A DNA stretch of 64,000 nt from an uncultured Clostridia bacterium (lineage in GTDB: Bacteria; Bacillota; Clostridia; Oscillospirales; Ruminococcaceae): the NCBI GenBank assembly GCA_947629335.1, contig CANRDI010000003.1:62001-126000 (forward strand), in the 5' to 3' direction. Shown piece after piece: positions 35,101-42,670 of the stretch; positions within the stretch are counted from its first letter, which is position 1, and each line of letters opens with the position of its first letter. Under the pieces are notes generated by a model. It had not been told where the DNA came from. It saw nothing but the letters and a program-made list of their open reading frames with translations, and made no database searches. The position numbers and the translations under genes are program-made.

Positions 35101-36649
35101 TTCCGCAGAAATTCAAAACGTCGGAATGAATACGGCTGAAAAAATTTCGGGGGAAGTTCTGCCTGCCGAAAAAAGTTATTTAAATAATGCCGAAATAAAC
35201 GAGCTTAATATCGAAAATAATTTCAGCAGTCAAAGCAGTTTCTCAGAAATTCAAAACGTCGGAATGAATACAACAGAAAACATTTCGGGAGAAGTTTTGC
35301 CTGCCGAAAAAAGTTATTTAAGTAATGCGGAGATAAACGAGCTTAATATCGAAAATAATTTCAGCAGTCAAATCAGTTCCGCAGAAATTCAAAACGTCGG
35401 AATGAATACAACAGAAAACATTTCGGGGGAAGTTCTGCCTGCTGTCAAAAATTATTTAAGAAATGCCGAGATAAACGAGCTTAATATCGAAAATAATTTC
35501 AGCAGTCAAAGCAGTTCCGCAGAAATTCAAAATGTCGGAATTAATACAACAGAAAACATTTCGGGAGAAGTTTTGCCTGCTGCAAAAAATTATTTAAGTA
35601 ATGCCGAGATAAAAGAGCTTAATATCGAAAATAATTTCAGCAGTCAAAGCAGTTCCGCAGAAATTCAAAACATCGGAATGAATACAACAGAAAACATTTC
35701 GGGAGAAGTTCTGCCTGCCGAAAAAAGTTATTTAAGTAATGCCGAGACGAACGAGCTTGACATAAGTTATAATGCCGCGAACAATATTACGGAACAATAT
35801 GCAATCACACAGCATTCGGAAAAATCTTATGATAATATCGGAAATGTTATTGAGGGCGGAAATGCTCCGAAAGCCGTTCCTTTATCTTATGAAAACGCCT
35901 ATGGGACGATCGGGAACATAACGGAAAGCAGAACAGAGAGCGAAATATTTAAGAACCGTGCTTTACAGCAGGACGTATCGGGAAATTCATTCAGAAACCG
36001 ACTCGATAAACGTACTTCACAAGAGCTTGACAGGCTCATAGAGCTTGCCGAAAACGCTGTCAAAGACGTCAAAGTCAATGATAACGCAAAATTGAACGGC
36101 TCTGTTGAAAGCGATACCGCCCGTGAGTTTTTCAAACCGCTTTCTCCTGTGTATAATGAAAATGTTTCGGAAAATACGCCGTTGTCGCATAATGAGCTGA
36201 GATCGATAAGCATTTCGGAAAAGAGCCGCGAAAATATGACGCGCATAAAGACTGATATGAAATATCTTAAAGACTTTGATACAAATATCAGCAGGCTTGT
36301 ACAAAAGCTGTCCAAACAAACGGAAAATATCTTTTCACACATTTTTTCGGACAGAAACGAAATGACGTTTCTTGTCCCGCAAAATCACAGTGAGCCTTTT
36401 CGGGAGATAAACGCTTTTACAGTGCGTAATGAGCCGTCTATGGAGTTTAAGAGGGAAAAAGAACGCACAGAATTTCCTTTGCCAAAAAGACCGTCTGCAA
36501 TAATGAAAGATCAGACAAAGATCATGAAGCCCGTCATAACCGGAGGCGTCGAAAGTTTGAGCCGCGACCAGATAAACAAACTTGCAGACAAGGTATATGC
36601 ACAGATAGAAACTCGAATTTTAAGAGAGCGCAGGCGCGCAGGATTGTGA
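32177..36649 (+). CDS. Giant repeat protein of the injection system (1490 aa)
   Basis: Unique N-terminal domain (about 1-155), then eleven 28-residue repeats plus a partial one (about 159-480), a helical spacer, nine 46-residue repeats plus a partial one (about 774-1187), and a C-terminal region ending in SLSRDQINKLADKVYAQIE with a basic tail. That last amphipathic helix resembles the C-terminus of proteins encoded next to the LysM baseplate gene in other extracellular CIS loci, as I recall. The two repeat types are unrelated except for a shared GEVLP core. No signal peptide. A structural, ruler or scaffold role is possible; function is unknown. SD GAGGGTG lies upstream of the ATG. Confidence 0.85.
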   Translation: MLTVSRNLSNIVSMAAINPLEPLCVPLGFSNDFADEIINKKRVYSLWERLGLVYLEDGEDAKLPTQETVIVNNFFQQLIFRVFSMTSKDKTVFENVPASVKKIFDSVSKRREAEIRRMDLSVEIGASFLKQLNTALGLLSEKTEGSALVVSEKDLEKQISLVLRELENTETKGEVLPVYTNELKAQLTTVLRELENTEAEGEVLPVYTNELKEQLTTVLRELGNTETKGEVLPVYTNELKEQLTTVLRELENTETKGEVLPVYTNELKEQLTTVLRELENTETKGEVLPVYTNELKEQLTTVLRELENTETKGEVLPVYTNELKEQLTTVLRELEKTETKGEVLPVYTNELKAQLTTVLRELEKTETKGEVLPVYTNELKEQLTTVLRELEKTETKGEVLPVYKNELKAQLTTVLRELESTKADGEVLPVYTNELKAQLTTVLRELENNETKGEVLPVYTNELEAQLTTVLRELENTEKRELVKNENVLKSAVKIKLGELKNKLSADGTKTELSEKSDILSPILHLLKLRGEYVPEISESASGKAVEIMLLAKNAEDIENGKLNAVLELAGVRPDSLLLTEKYIRENSFEQSAAGAVVPQKFVTLVSNIYTDLYRTLYSENASNTVAQSEALRWLGIELTDISETMPEKNMQGIIKNEFRSFSVRAQDHSAIGRYGKAISSELKRHIALYLKQSSFSFNTEPNDKAFPVKETLSDSFSEIRKFVSENMADNASEKDIMRDYIGLNVKDISQNTFLNKIDIEQDITSQNADIFRRSEVNEFNIENNFSSQSSSAEIRNVGMNTAEKISGEVLPAEKNYLSNAEINELNIENNFSSRSSSAEIQNVGMNTAENISGEVLPAAKNYLSNAETNEFNIENNFSSQSSSAEIENVGMNTAENISGEVLPAEENYLSNAEINELNIENNFSSKNSSAEIQNVGMNTAENISGEVLPAEENYLSNAEINELNIENNFSSQSSSAEIQNVGMNTAEKISGEVLPAEKSYLNNAEINELNIENNFSSQSSFSEIQNVGMNTTENISGEVLPAEKSYLSNAEINELNIENNFSSQISSAEIQNVGMNTTENISGEVLPAVKNYLRNAEINELNIENNFSSQSSSAEIQNVGINTTENISGEVLPAAKNYLSNAEIKELNIENNFSSQSSSAEIQNIGMNTTENISGEVLPAEKSYLSNAETNELDISYNAANNITEQYAITQHSEKSYDNIGNVIEGGNAPKAVPLSYENAYGTIGNITESRTESEIFKNRALQQDVSGNSFRNRLDKRTSQELDRLIELAENAVKDVKVNDNAKLNGSVESDTAREFFKPLSPVYNENVSENTPLSHNELRSISISEKSRENMTRIKTDMKYLKDFDTNISRLVQKLSKQTENIFSHIFSDRNEMTFLVPQNHSEPFREINAFTVRNEPSMEFKREKERTEFPLPKRPSAIMKDQTKIMKPVITGGVESLSRDQINKLADKVYAQIETRILRERRRAGL
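32651..33616 (+). repeat. Array of 84-bp coding repeats (28 aa)
   Basis: Eleven complete units and a partial twelfth, consensus LTTVLRELENTETKGEVLPV followed by YTNELKEQ. Period exactly 84 bases. Variation is limited to a few positions (E/K/G after REL, KEQ/KAQ), so the DNA copies are nearly identical and should be prone to gain or loss of units. Predicted as helices joined by a GEVLP turn. Confidence 0.9.
34496..35737 (+). repeat. Array of 138-bp coding repeats (46 aa)
   Basis: Nine units plus a partial tenth. Each runs NAEINELNIENNFSSQSSSA, then EIQNVGMNTAENISGEVLPA, then EKNYLS. Period exactly 138 bases. Asn/Ser-rich, so probably extended or beta rather than helical, unlike the first array. 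The shared GEVLP suggests a common ligand or spacing element. Confidence 0.9.
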
Positions 36650-36659
36650 GGGATGATTT

Positions 36660-37364
36660 ATGCTGGGAATGACAAAAGCAAAATTCAAGATCCTTGACGG
36701 GAAAGACGGAATGAAGCTAAAGGTTTCGGCGCTTCTCGGAAGTGCCACAGTTCCGTGTGAGTTCAACCCCGAAAGTTTTACGATAGAACGCTCGGTAAAT
36801 TATGTCCAACATCAGATCCCCGGTTCTGACAGACCTATACTGCAATATGTCGGAGGAGGCGCGGAAATAATGCAGTTCAGCCTGCTTTTTGACACATACA
36901 GCACAGGGATCGAATCGGAAAATTCGGAGGTCACCGTCTCTGCGGCAGCTCCCGACGCGAAGAAAGCTGATGTGAGAATGTACACAGAGCCGCTTATGAA
37001 GCTAACTGCCGTAAACTCCGATACGCATACTCCGAGCCTTGTGGAATTTGTCTGGGGAACTATCAGCTTTAAAGGCTATGTTCAGTCTGTCTCGCAGAGG
37101 TTTACTATGTTCAATATGTTTGGAAAGCCTGTGCGCGCCGTTGTCGATATTTCGCTTATTTCAAACAAGGCAGACAACAATGTCCGTAATTCTCCCGACC
37201 GTACAAAAGCAAGGACGATCTCCGAGGGCGACAGAATGTGTAATTTTGCTTATGCAGAATACGGCGACTGCGGCGAATGGCGCAGGATAGCTGTTGAAAA
37301 CAATATTGACAATCCCCGCAGACTTCATTTCGGAATGGATATAGTTATTCCGCCTATTCTATAG
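36660..37364 (+). CDS. LysM baseplate protein (Afp7-like)
   Basis: 234 residues. The N-terminal part (VPCEFNPESFTIERSVNYVQ... LQYVGGGAEIMQFSLLFDTY) is the T4 gp53/Afp7-type domain; a LysM-like domain closes the protein (about 185-233), with GEWRRIAVENNIDNPRRLHFG as its second half. In baseplates it clamps the hub to the first tube and sheath rings. The start follows GAGGG by seven bases. The next gene encodes the spike hub. Confidence 0.93.
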   Translation: MLGMTKAKFKILDGKDGMKLKVSALLGSATVPCEFNPESFTIERSVNYVQHQIPGSDRPILQYVGGGAEIMQFSLLFDTYSTGIESENSEVTVSAAAPDAKKADVRMYTEPLMKLTAVNSDTHTPSLVEFVWGTISFKGYVQSVSQRFTMFNMFGKPVRAVVDISLISNKADNNVRNSPDRTKARTISEGDRMCNFAYAEYGDCGEWRRIAVENNIDNPRRLHFGMDIVIPPIL

Positions 37365-37380
37365 CAGATGAGGTTGTGCT

Positions 37381-38442
37381 ATGACTTTTGAAACCGATAA
37401 ATATAAAAATCCTCAGTGCGGGATATATATTGACGGCTCTGAGCTTAAAACAAGCTCTTATTCTATAGAATCCGTCAATGTTCAGCTAAGCTCCTCAACA
37501 CAGGCAAACGGATGTGATTTTACTGTTGCGGCGGATTATGACAATAAAAACAGCAAGGTGGCGGGCGATCTTCTCACTAAAGTTTCTCCGGGGAAAAAAG
37601 CGGAGATAAAGCTCGGATATGAAAAACCCGATACGGTGTTTTTGGGATATATAAATTCCGTAGACATAAGTTTTACGGCTGACGGTATAGCAGTAACGGC
37701 TTCGTGTCTTGACGCGCGGGGACTGCTTATGGGCAATTCACAGTGGAAGAGCTTTGAAAACGAAAAGATGAGTATGATAATAGAATCGCTCTTAAAACCC
37801 GTAAAATCGTTTACCGGCGGTATAGAAGTGAGCGTAAATGCCGAGGCGGACAAAGAAAATCCTTTATCACAAAACGAACTGGATGATTATCAGTATATCT
37901 GCAATCTTGCGAAGCTGACGGGATGTTCTTTTTGTATGAAAGGGAAAAAACTTTATTTCGGGAAGAATATCCTGCTGACAGGCTCGCTTAAAGAAAGCTA
38001 TGAATGGGGAAGGGACATCATCAGTTTTACAAGGAAAATTGAGCTTTCGGGACAGATCGGTTCTGTCACTGTTCACGGAAGCGAACCCGACACCATAAAT
38101 GAGTTTTCCTCAACAGCCACTCCCACGGGCGGTTCGGGAAAAACCGCATCACAGTTGTGTTCGACAATAGGAAGCAAAACGCAGGAGAAATTCAATAATA
38201 CCATTACCGACCTCAATCAGGCGAAAGCCTATGCCGAGTCGCTGATGTTTGAAAGCGCGATAAGGCTCTGTACAGGAAGCGCGCAAGTCCTCGGAAACGA
38301 AAAGCTCGCCATTGGCGATAAGGTTAAATTCGGCGGACTTGACCCGAATATAAACGGAGAATACATCATAACTTCTCTTGAACACAGCTTCGGGAGCGGA
38401 GGTTTTCTGACGACGATAGGATTTTCAAGAACAACGGCATAA
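37381..38442 (+). CDS. Spike hub protein, phage late control D-like
   Basis: 353 residues, equivalent to the gp27-like half of VgrG/Afp8. Typical segments: VQLSSSTQANGCDFTV, VSPGKKAEIKLGYEKPDTVFLGYINSV, the ALC-like YQYICNLAKLTGCSFCMKGK and the C-terminal IGDKVKFGGLDPNINGEYII. It forms the trimeric hub that adapts the six-fold tube to the three-fold spike. The needle half is encoded separately just downstream, so the usual fused VgrG is split here. SD GAGG lies upstream. Confidence 0.9.
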   Translation: MTFETDKYKNPQCGIYIDGSELKTSSYSIESVNVQLSSSTQANGCDFTVAADYDNKNSKVAGDLLTKVSPGKKAEIKLGYEKPDTVFLGYINSVDISFTADGIAVTASCLDARGLLMGNSQWKSFENEKMSMIIESLLKPVKSFTGGIEVSVNAEADKENPLSQNELDDYQYICNLAKLTGCSFCMKGKKLYFGKNILLTGSLKESYEWGRDIISFTRKIELSGQIGSVTVHGSEPDTINEFSSTATPTGGSGKTASQLCSTIGSKTQEKFNNTITDLNQAKAYAESLMFESAIRLCTGSAQVLGNEKLAIGDKVKFGGLDPNINGEYIITSLEHSFGSGGFLTTIGFSRTTA

Positions 38443-38453
38443 AGGAGATATAA

Positions 38454-39215
38454 ATGGACGGACTGTTTAACGCTTTTGATACACGTTCAAACGAACCGCT
38501 TGAAAAGCGCTCTGTCAGAAACGGCATATCTTTGGCGAAGATAACAAATATAAAAGACCCTCAGAACCTCGGACGAGTGAAATGCGCTTATCTTACGAGC
38601 GACAAGGACGCGGGCGAAACGGGCTGGATATATTGCCTGACACCGTTCGGAGGAAACGGATACGGAGCTTTTTTCCACCCTAATATTGATGATGTCGTTG
38701 CGATAGCATATGAGGGCGGCGATATACACAGACCTATTGTTATAGGCTGTGTATGGGCGGGACAGTCAAAGCCGCCGATAGCTGTCACAGACGGAAAAAA
38801 TGAAGAATATAAATTCATTACCCCGAACAAGAGCTGTATCGATATTTCCGATACAAAGGACAAGGAGAAGATAACCGTTTCTACTCCCAAAGACAGGAAA
38901 ATAGTTATTGACGACGAAAATCAGGAGATAAGCGTTACCGACGGGAAATCATCAATAAAACTCAGCGAAAAGTCGGGGGCAGTTGAAATGGTCTGCGAAA
39001 AAAAGCTGACAATAAAGGTCGGTTCGGGCGTTACGATAGAGTGCGACGGAAATTCGGGTTCTGTAAGCATAAAAACAAACAAGGACATAACGCTCTCCGC
39101 TGCACAGCTCAGCGCAAAAGCAAGCGGCACTGCGGAAATATCCGGAAGCGGCTCGGTCACTGTCAAAAGCAGCGGTATGCTTACTCTAAAAGGTTCTATG
39201 ACGAAAATAAACTGA
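38454..39215 (+). CDS. Spike protein, gpV/gp5-like OB-fold and beta-helix
   Basis: 253 residues. An OB-fold (about 15-105) is marked by ISLAKITNIKDPQNLGRVKC and GDIHRPIVIGCVWAGQSKPP. It is followed by a repetitive beta region with regular short strands (DGKSSIKLSEKSGAVEMVCE, SGVTIECDGNSGSVSIKTNK, ITLSAAQLSAKASGTAEISG) that should form a triangular beta-helix needle. It pairs with the hub encoded 12 bases upstream. No enzymatic domain such as lysozyme is attached. SD AAGGAGA precedes the ATG. The PAAR-like tip that should cap it is at 55873. Confidence 0.92.
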   Translation: MDGLFNAFDTRSNEPLEKRSVRNGISLAKITNIKDPQNLGRVKCAYLTSDKDAGETGWIYCLTPFGGNGYGAFFHPNIDDVVAIAYEGGDIHRPIVIGCVWAGQSKPPIAVTDGKNEEYKFITPNKSCIDISDTKDKEKITVSTPKDRKIVIDDENQEISVTDGKSSIKLSEKSGAVEMVCEKKLTIKVGSGVTIECDGNSGSVSIKTNKDITLSAAQLSAKASGTAEISGSGSVTVKSSGMLTLKGSMTKIN

Positions 39216-39235
39216 AGTAACGGAGGGCAAAAGCT

Positions 39236-39646
39236 ATGACTAACAATAAAGAGTTTATGGGAAGGGGCTTTAGATTTCCGTTCAGTATTGACCCTGCGAC
39301 AAAACGCGTCGCAATGGTGAGCGCGGAGGACGATATAAGAGAAGCGATAGGTATAATTCTTCGGACAAATATCGGAGAACGTGTTATGCTGCCCGAATTT
39401 GGAACGAGCGCGGGTGATTTTATCTTTTCCGACAGTTCTGTTGAAAGAATATCGGCTCTTGAAACAAATGTACGCGAGGCTCTTGAAAAGTGGGAACCGC
39501 GCATTTCGGACGTCGAGGTCACATCTTCAAACAACGTCAGAGACAGAAGTACGGTAGAGCTTAATATAAGCTATGTTGTAAGGATGACCAATAACCGCTT
39601 TAATATGGTCTATCCGTTTTATCTCATGGAGGGAGACGGAAAATGA
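39236..39646 (+). CDS. Baseplate wedge protein, gp25-like (Afp9)
   Basis: 136 residues. Contains the gp25 core: EDDIREAIGIILRTNIGERV, MLPEFGTSAGDFIFSD and ETNVREALEKWEPRI. gp25 nucleates sheath polymerisation on the baseplate. SD GGAGGG lies upstream. Its stop overlaps the next start (ATGA), so it is coupled to the first J-like gene. Confidence 0.95.
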   Translation: MTNNKEFMGRGFRFPFSIDPATKRVAMVSAEDDIREAIGIILRTNIGERVMLPEFGTSAGDFIFSDSSVERISALETNVREALEKWEPRISDVEVTSSNNVRDRSTVELNISYVVRMTNNRFNMVYPFYLMEGDGK

Positions 39647-42600
39647 AAACTCCCAAGCTCGACGGCAGGGATCTAAACGATATACTTGTCGAAATAAAGC
39701 GCAAGAGCGAGGCGTTTACTCCCGAATGGAACTTTGATATCGAAAGACCGGACGGAGGCGGGGCGCTTGCGAGATTGTTTGCGGAAATGTTCTGCGAAAC
39801 GGTTGACAGATTTGACCGTTTTCCCGATAAGTGTTATCCCGAATTTCTGAATATGATCGGGGTAAGCGCAAAAAGCGCTTCTCCCGCGGTCGGAATGGCT
39901 TCTGCGGAAATGGTTGAAGGGGCTTCGCAGAGCGTTTATATAAAAAAAGGTTCGGAATTGTTTACAGATGTTTCGCAAAACGGCGAGGACAAAAGAGTTA
40001 TTTTTGAAACTGCGTCGGGATTTTATGCTACGCCTGCAATGATCCGGTCGATATATATGACAGATCCCGAACGCGATATTATAACCAAAACTGACGCTGA
40101 CGCAGAAGACCTTGGACCGCTTCCTCTTTTCTCACCGAATGAAGCCGAAAATTTGCAGAAACATTATTTTGCTTTAGCTCATGAAAATGTTCTCAGACTG
40201 AACGGCTTTGCGAAAATTCGGGTAAAGATCTCGAACAGTTCTATGAGCTACCGCGATAAAGATATAATAAAACAGCTCTGCGATCCTTTATTTGCGAATT
40301 GGAGCTGCAATTCAGCAAAAGGGCGGATAAGCCTTACGGCAAGTGCGGACGAGGACAGCATTACGCTTTTAAAAAATTCAGAAGAGCCTATCATACTGTC
40401 TGACGAGGACAACAGCGGAGATTTTCTGCCGTGGATATTCTGCGAGATGAATACAAAGCATAATTTTGAACGTATAACGGCAGATTCTGTTCTGGTAAGT
40501 TCGACGAACTCAGGCAAAAATCACAGCGGAACGCTTCCCGACAGCCTTTTTGCAAACGACGTTGAGCTTAACGTTGAAAAATGCGGTTATTGCTTCGGAC
40601 GCGAGCTTAATATATACGACAGTTTTTATATTTGCTCTGACGAAGTTTTCGGAAAACACGGCGCAGATATAGCCGTCGAATTTACGGTAAATACCGTTGT
40701 ATACCGCGACAGCTCGCAGAATGATCTCTTTCAGTTCAGCCAAAGCAAGCTATTGGTCGATAAAGACGATACGAAAATTCCGCCGTATGATGATGTGTAC
40801 ATTTCAGAGGTGCTGTGGGAATATTGGAACGGTTTCGGCTGGGCAAGGCTCGAAGTGAGCGGCGGCAGCGAACTGTTTTCCTGTAGGGATAAAGCGGTAA
40901 AGCAGGCGGTTCGTTTTACCTGTCCCGAAGATTTTGCGCCGTCGCTTCAAAATTCCCGCGAGGGCTATTGGATAAGAGCGAGGATAAGCCGCGTTGAAAA
41001 CAGATACAGTACTCACGCACAGTGGCTATTGCCGTTTTTAAAAAGCGTGACGCTCCGCTTCGATTACGGAAACAAATACCTCTTCGCAAATAAAGTTTTT
41101 ACCCTAAATAATTGTTCGGGAAAATCATATTCATTCCGAAATTATTTTACGAAAGAGCATATGGAGCTGTTCGAGCCTATGAGCGAACAGCACCACGCGG
41201 TATATTTCAGATTTGACAGTCCTCCTGAGGGATATCCGATAAATATTTATATGGATATTGCGGGATCATCTGATCTGTTTCCCGTGATATGCTGTCAGTA
41301 TCTGTCAAAGAACAAAACGAGCTTCGACGAGCTTAAAACAGCGGACAGGACGCAGGGATTTTCCCACAGCGGGATAATTTCTCTGTATTGTCCGAAAGAC
41401 TTTGGGAAAGCGGAAATTTTCGGAGAGACAGGATATTGGATACGCGCCGTAAACCGCACAATGGATCTTTCCTCCGAGCGGCACGAGCCTCCGCGGCTAA
41501 AAAGTATAATTATGAACGCGGTCAATATTGTTCAAAAGCAGAGCGTATGTGATGAACGATATCAGTTGTACGCCGAAAAAGCCCGCCAGCATATCACTCT
41601 TTATGGAACGCCGATCATTGACTGTGAATTGTGGATAAACGAGCTGACCGAAACACCGTATTCCGAGCTTCAGCGTCTAAAAGAGCAGGACAAAAGTTCG
41701 GTGCGTATGATAAAGGATAATGACGGACATATTTCGGAGTGCTGGGTGCGCTGGGAAAGGCGCGGTTCGCTGATAAATTCCGAAGCGGGCGACAGGCATT
41801 ATCAGCTTGACGAAAAGAGCGGAGCTATAAGTTTTGGCGACGGAGTAAACGGAAAGATCCCCGCTTATTCCGGTACGGTCGAAGTAAGCATAAACTACTC
41901 TTATGGCGGAGGCAGTATAGGAAATTTACCGCCGCAGAGCATAGACGGGTTGGTAGTGGGAGTTCCGTTTATAGACAGAATGACAAATTTCTGCCCTACC
42001 TGCGGAGGAAGCGACGGTCAGACCTCAAAAACGATACGAAGTATAGGAACAAAACGTTTAAAGCATTTCGGACGCGCAGTCACCGCCGAGGATTTTGAAA
42101 CGCTTGTTATGGAAGAATTTGTCGAGGCAGAAGAGGTAAAATGCTTTACAAACCGCGATAAAAACGACAGTTTCAAGAGCGGAAGCGTGACGGTCGTCGT
42201 TATGCCGGGCGACTTTACAGACAGCGTTTATGCCTTGGCGCTTTGCAGAAGGATATATGACTATCTGGCGAGCCGAGCCGATCCTTTGCTTGTGCTGTCG
42301 GGAGGACTGAACGTTGTACCCGCGTCGGTTATGCGAGTTAATTCGGAGATCACACTCAGGCTCGACAGCTATGAATATGCCGCAGAAACCGAACAAAGCG
42401 CTGTAAATCTGATAAACAAGCTGATAAACGGCGCTCCCCGCGGAAACAGAATAGGCTTTATGCCTGCTGAGGCAGATGTTGTATCGGCGATAAAGCGGCT
42501 TGAAAATGTGTCGTATGTTTCAAACGTTATGCTCATAGGAGAATATTACCGTCAGAGCAGTAAGGTCATAGTGCCGCTTGATAAAACAAAAATGTACAGA

Positions 42601-42648
42601 TTTTTTGTCGCGTCGGGCGGAGATCATATTATAAAGCTCAGCAATTAA
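39643..42648 (+). CDS. Baseplate J-like protein 1 (Afp11-like)
   Basis: 1001 residues, in the size range of Afp11. The N-terminus GRDLNDILVEIKRKSEAFTP is followed by a domain with LARLFAEMFCETVDRFDRFP. The C-terminal third holds the J-like core: ISFGDGVNGKIPAYSGTVEV, YGGGSIGNLPPQSIDGLVVG, and KRLKHFGRAVTAEDFETLVM, plus a CPTCGG motif that may bind zinc. With the next protein it forms the wedge heterodimer of the baseplate. Coupled to gp25 by a 4-base overlap. Confidence 0.92.
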   Translation: MKTPKLDGRDLNDILVEIKRKSEAFTPEWNFDIERPDGGGALARLFAEMFCETVDRFDRFPDKCYPEFLNMIGVSAKSASPAVGMASAEMVEGASQSVYIKKGSELFTDVSQNGEDKRVIFETASGFYATPAMIRSIYMTDPERDIITKTDADAEDLGPLPLFSPNEAENLQKHYFALAHENVLRLNGFAKIRVKISNSSMSYRDKDIIKQLCDPLFANWSCNSAKGRISLTASADEDSITLLKNSEEPIILSDEDNSGDFLPWIFCEMNTKHNFERITADSVLVSSTNSGKNHSGTLPDSLFANDVELNVEKCGYCFGRELNIYDSFYICSDEVFGKHGADIAVEFTVNTVVYRDSSQNDLFQFSQSKLLVDKDDTKIPPYDDVYISEVLWEYWNGFGWARLEVSGGSELFSCRDKAVKQAVRFTCPEDFAPSLQNSREGYWIRARISRVENRYSTHAQWLLPFLKSVTLRFDYGNKYLFANKVFTLNNCSGKSYSFRNYFTKEHMELFEPMSEQHHAVYFRFDSPPEGYPINIYMDIAGSSDLFPVICCQYLSKNKTSFDELKTADRTQGFSHSGIISLYCPKDFGKAEIFGETGYWIRAVNRTMDLSSERHEPPRLKSIIMNAVNIVQKQSVCDERYQLYAEKARQHITLYGTPIIDCELWINELTETPYSELQRLKEQDKSSVRMIKDNDGHISECWVRWERRGSLINSEAGDRHYQLDEKSGAISFGDGVNGKIPAYSGTVEVSINYSYGGGSIGNLPPQSIDGLVVGVPFIDRMTNFCPTCGGSDGQTSKTIRSIGTKRLKHFGRAVTAEDFETLVMEEFVEAEEVKCFTNRDKNDSFKSGSVTVVVMPGDFTDSVYALALCRRIYDYLASRADPLLVLSGGLNVVPASVMRVNSEITLRLDSYEYAAETEQSAVNLINKLINGAPRGNRIGFMPAEADVVSAIKRLENVSYVSNVMLIGEYYRQSSKVIVPLDKTKMYRFFVASGGDHIIKLSN

Positions 42649-42670
42649 AATTCAGGAAAGGAGCAGGCAG

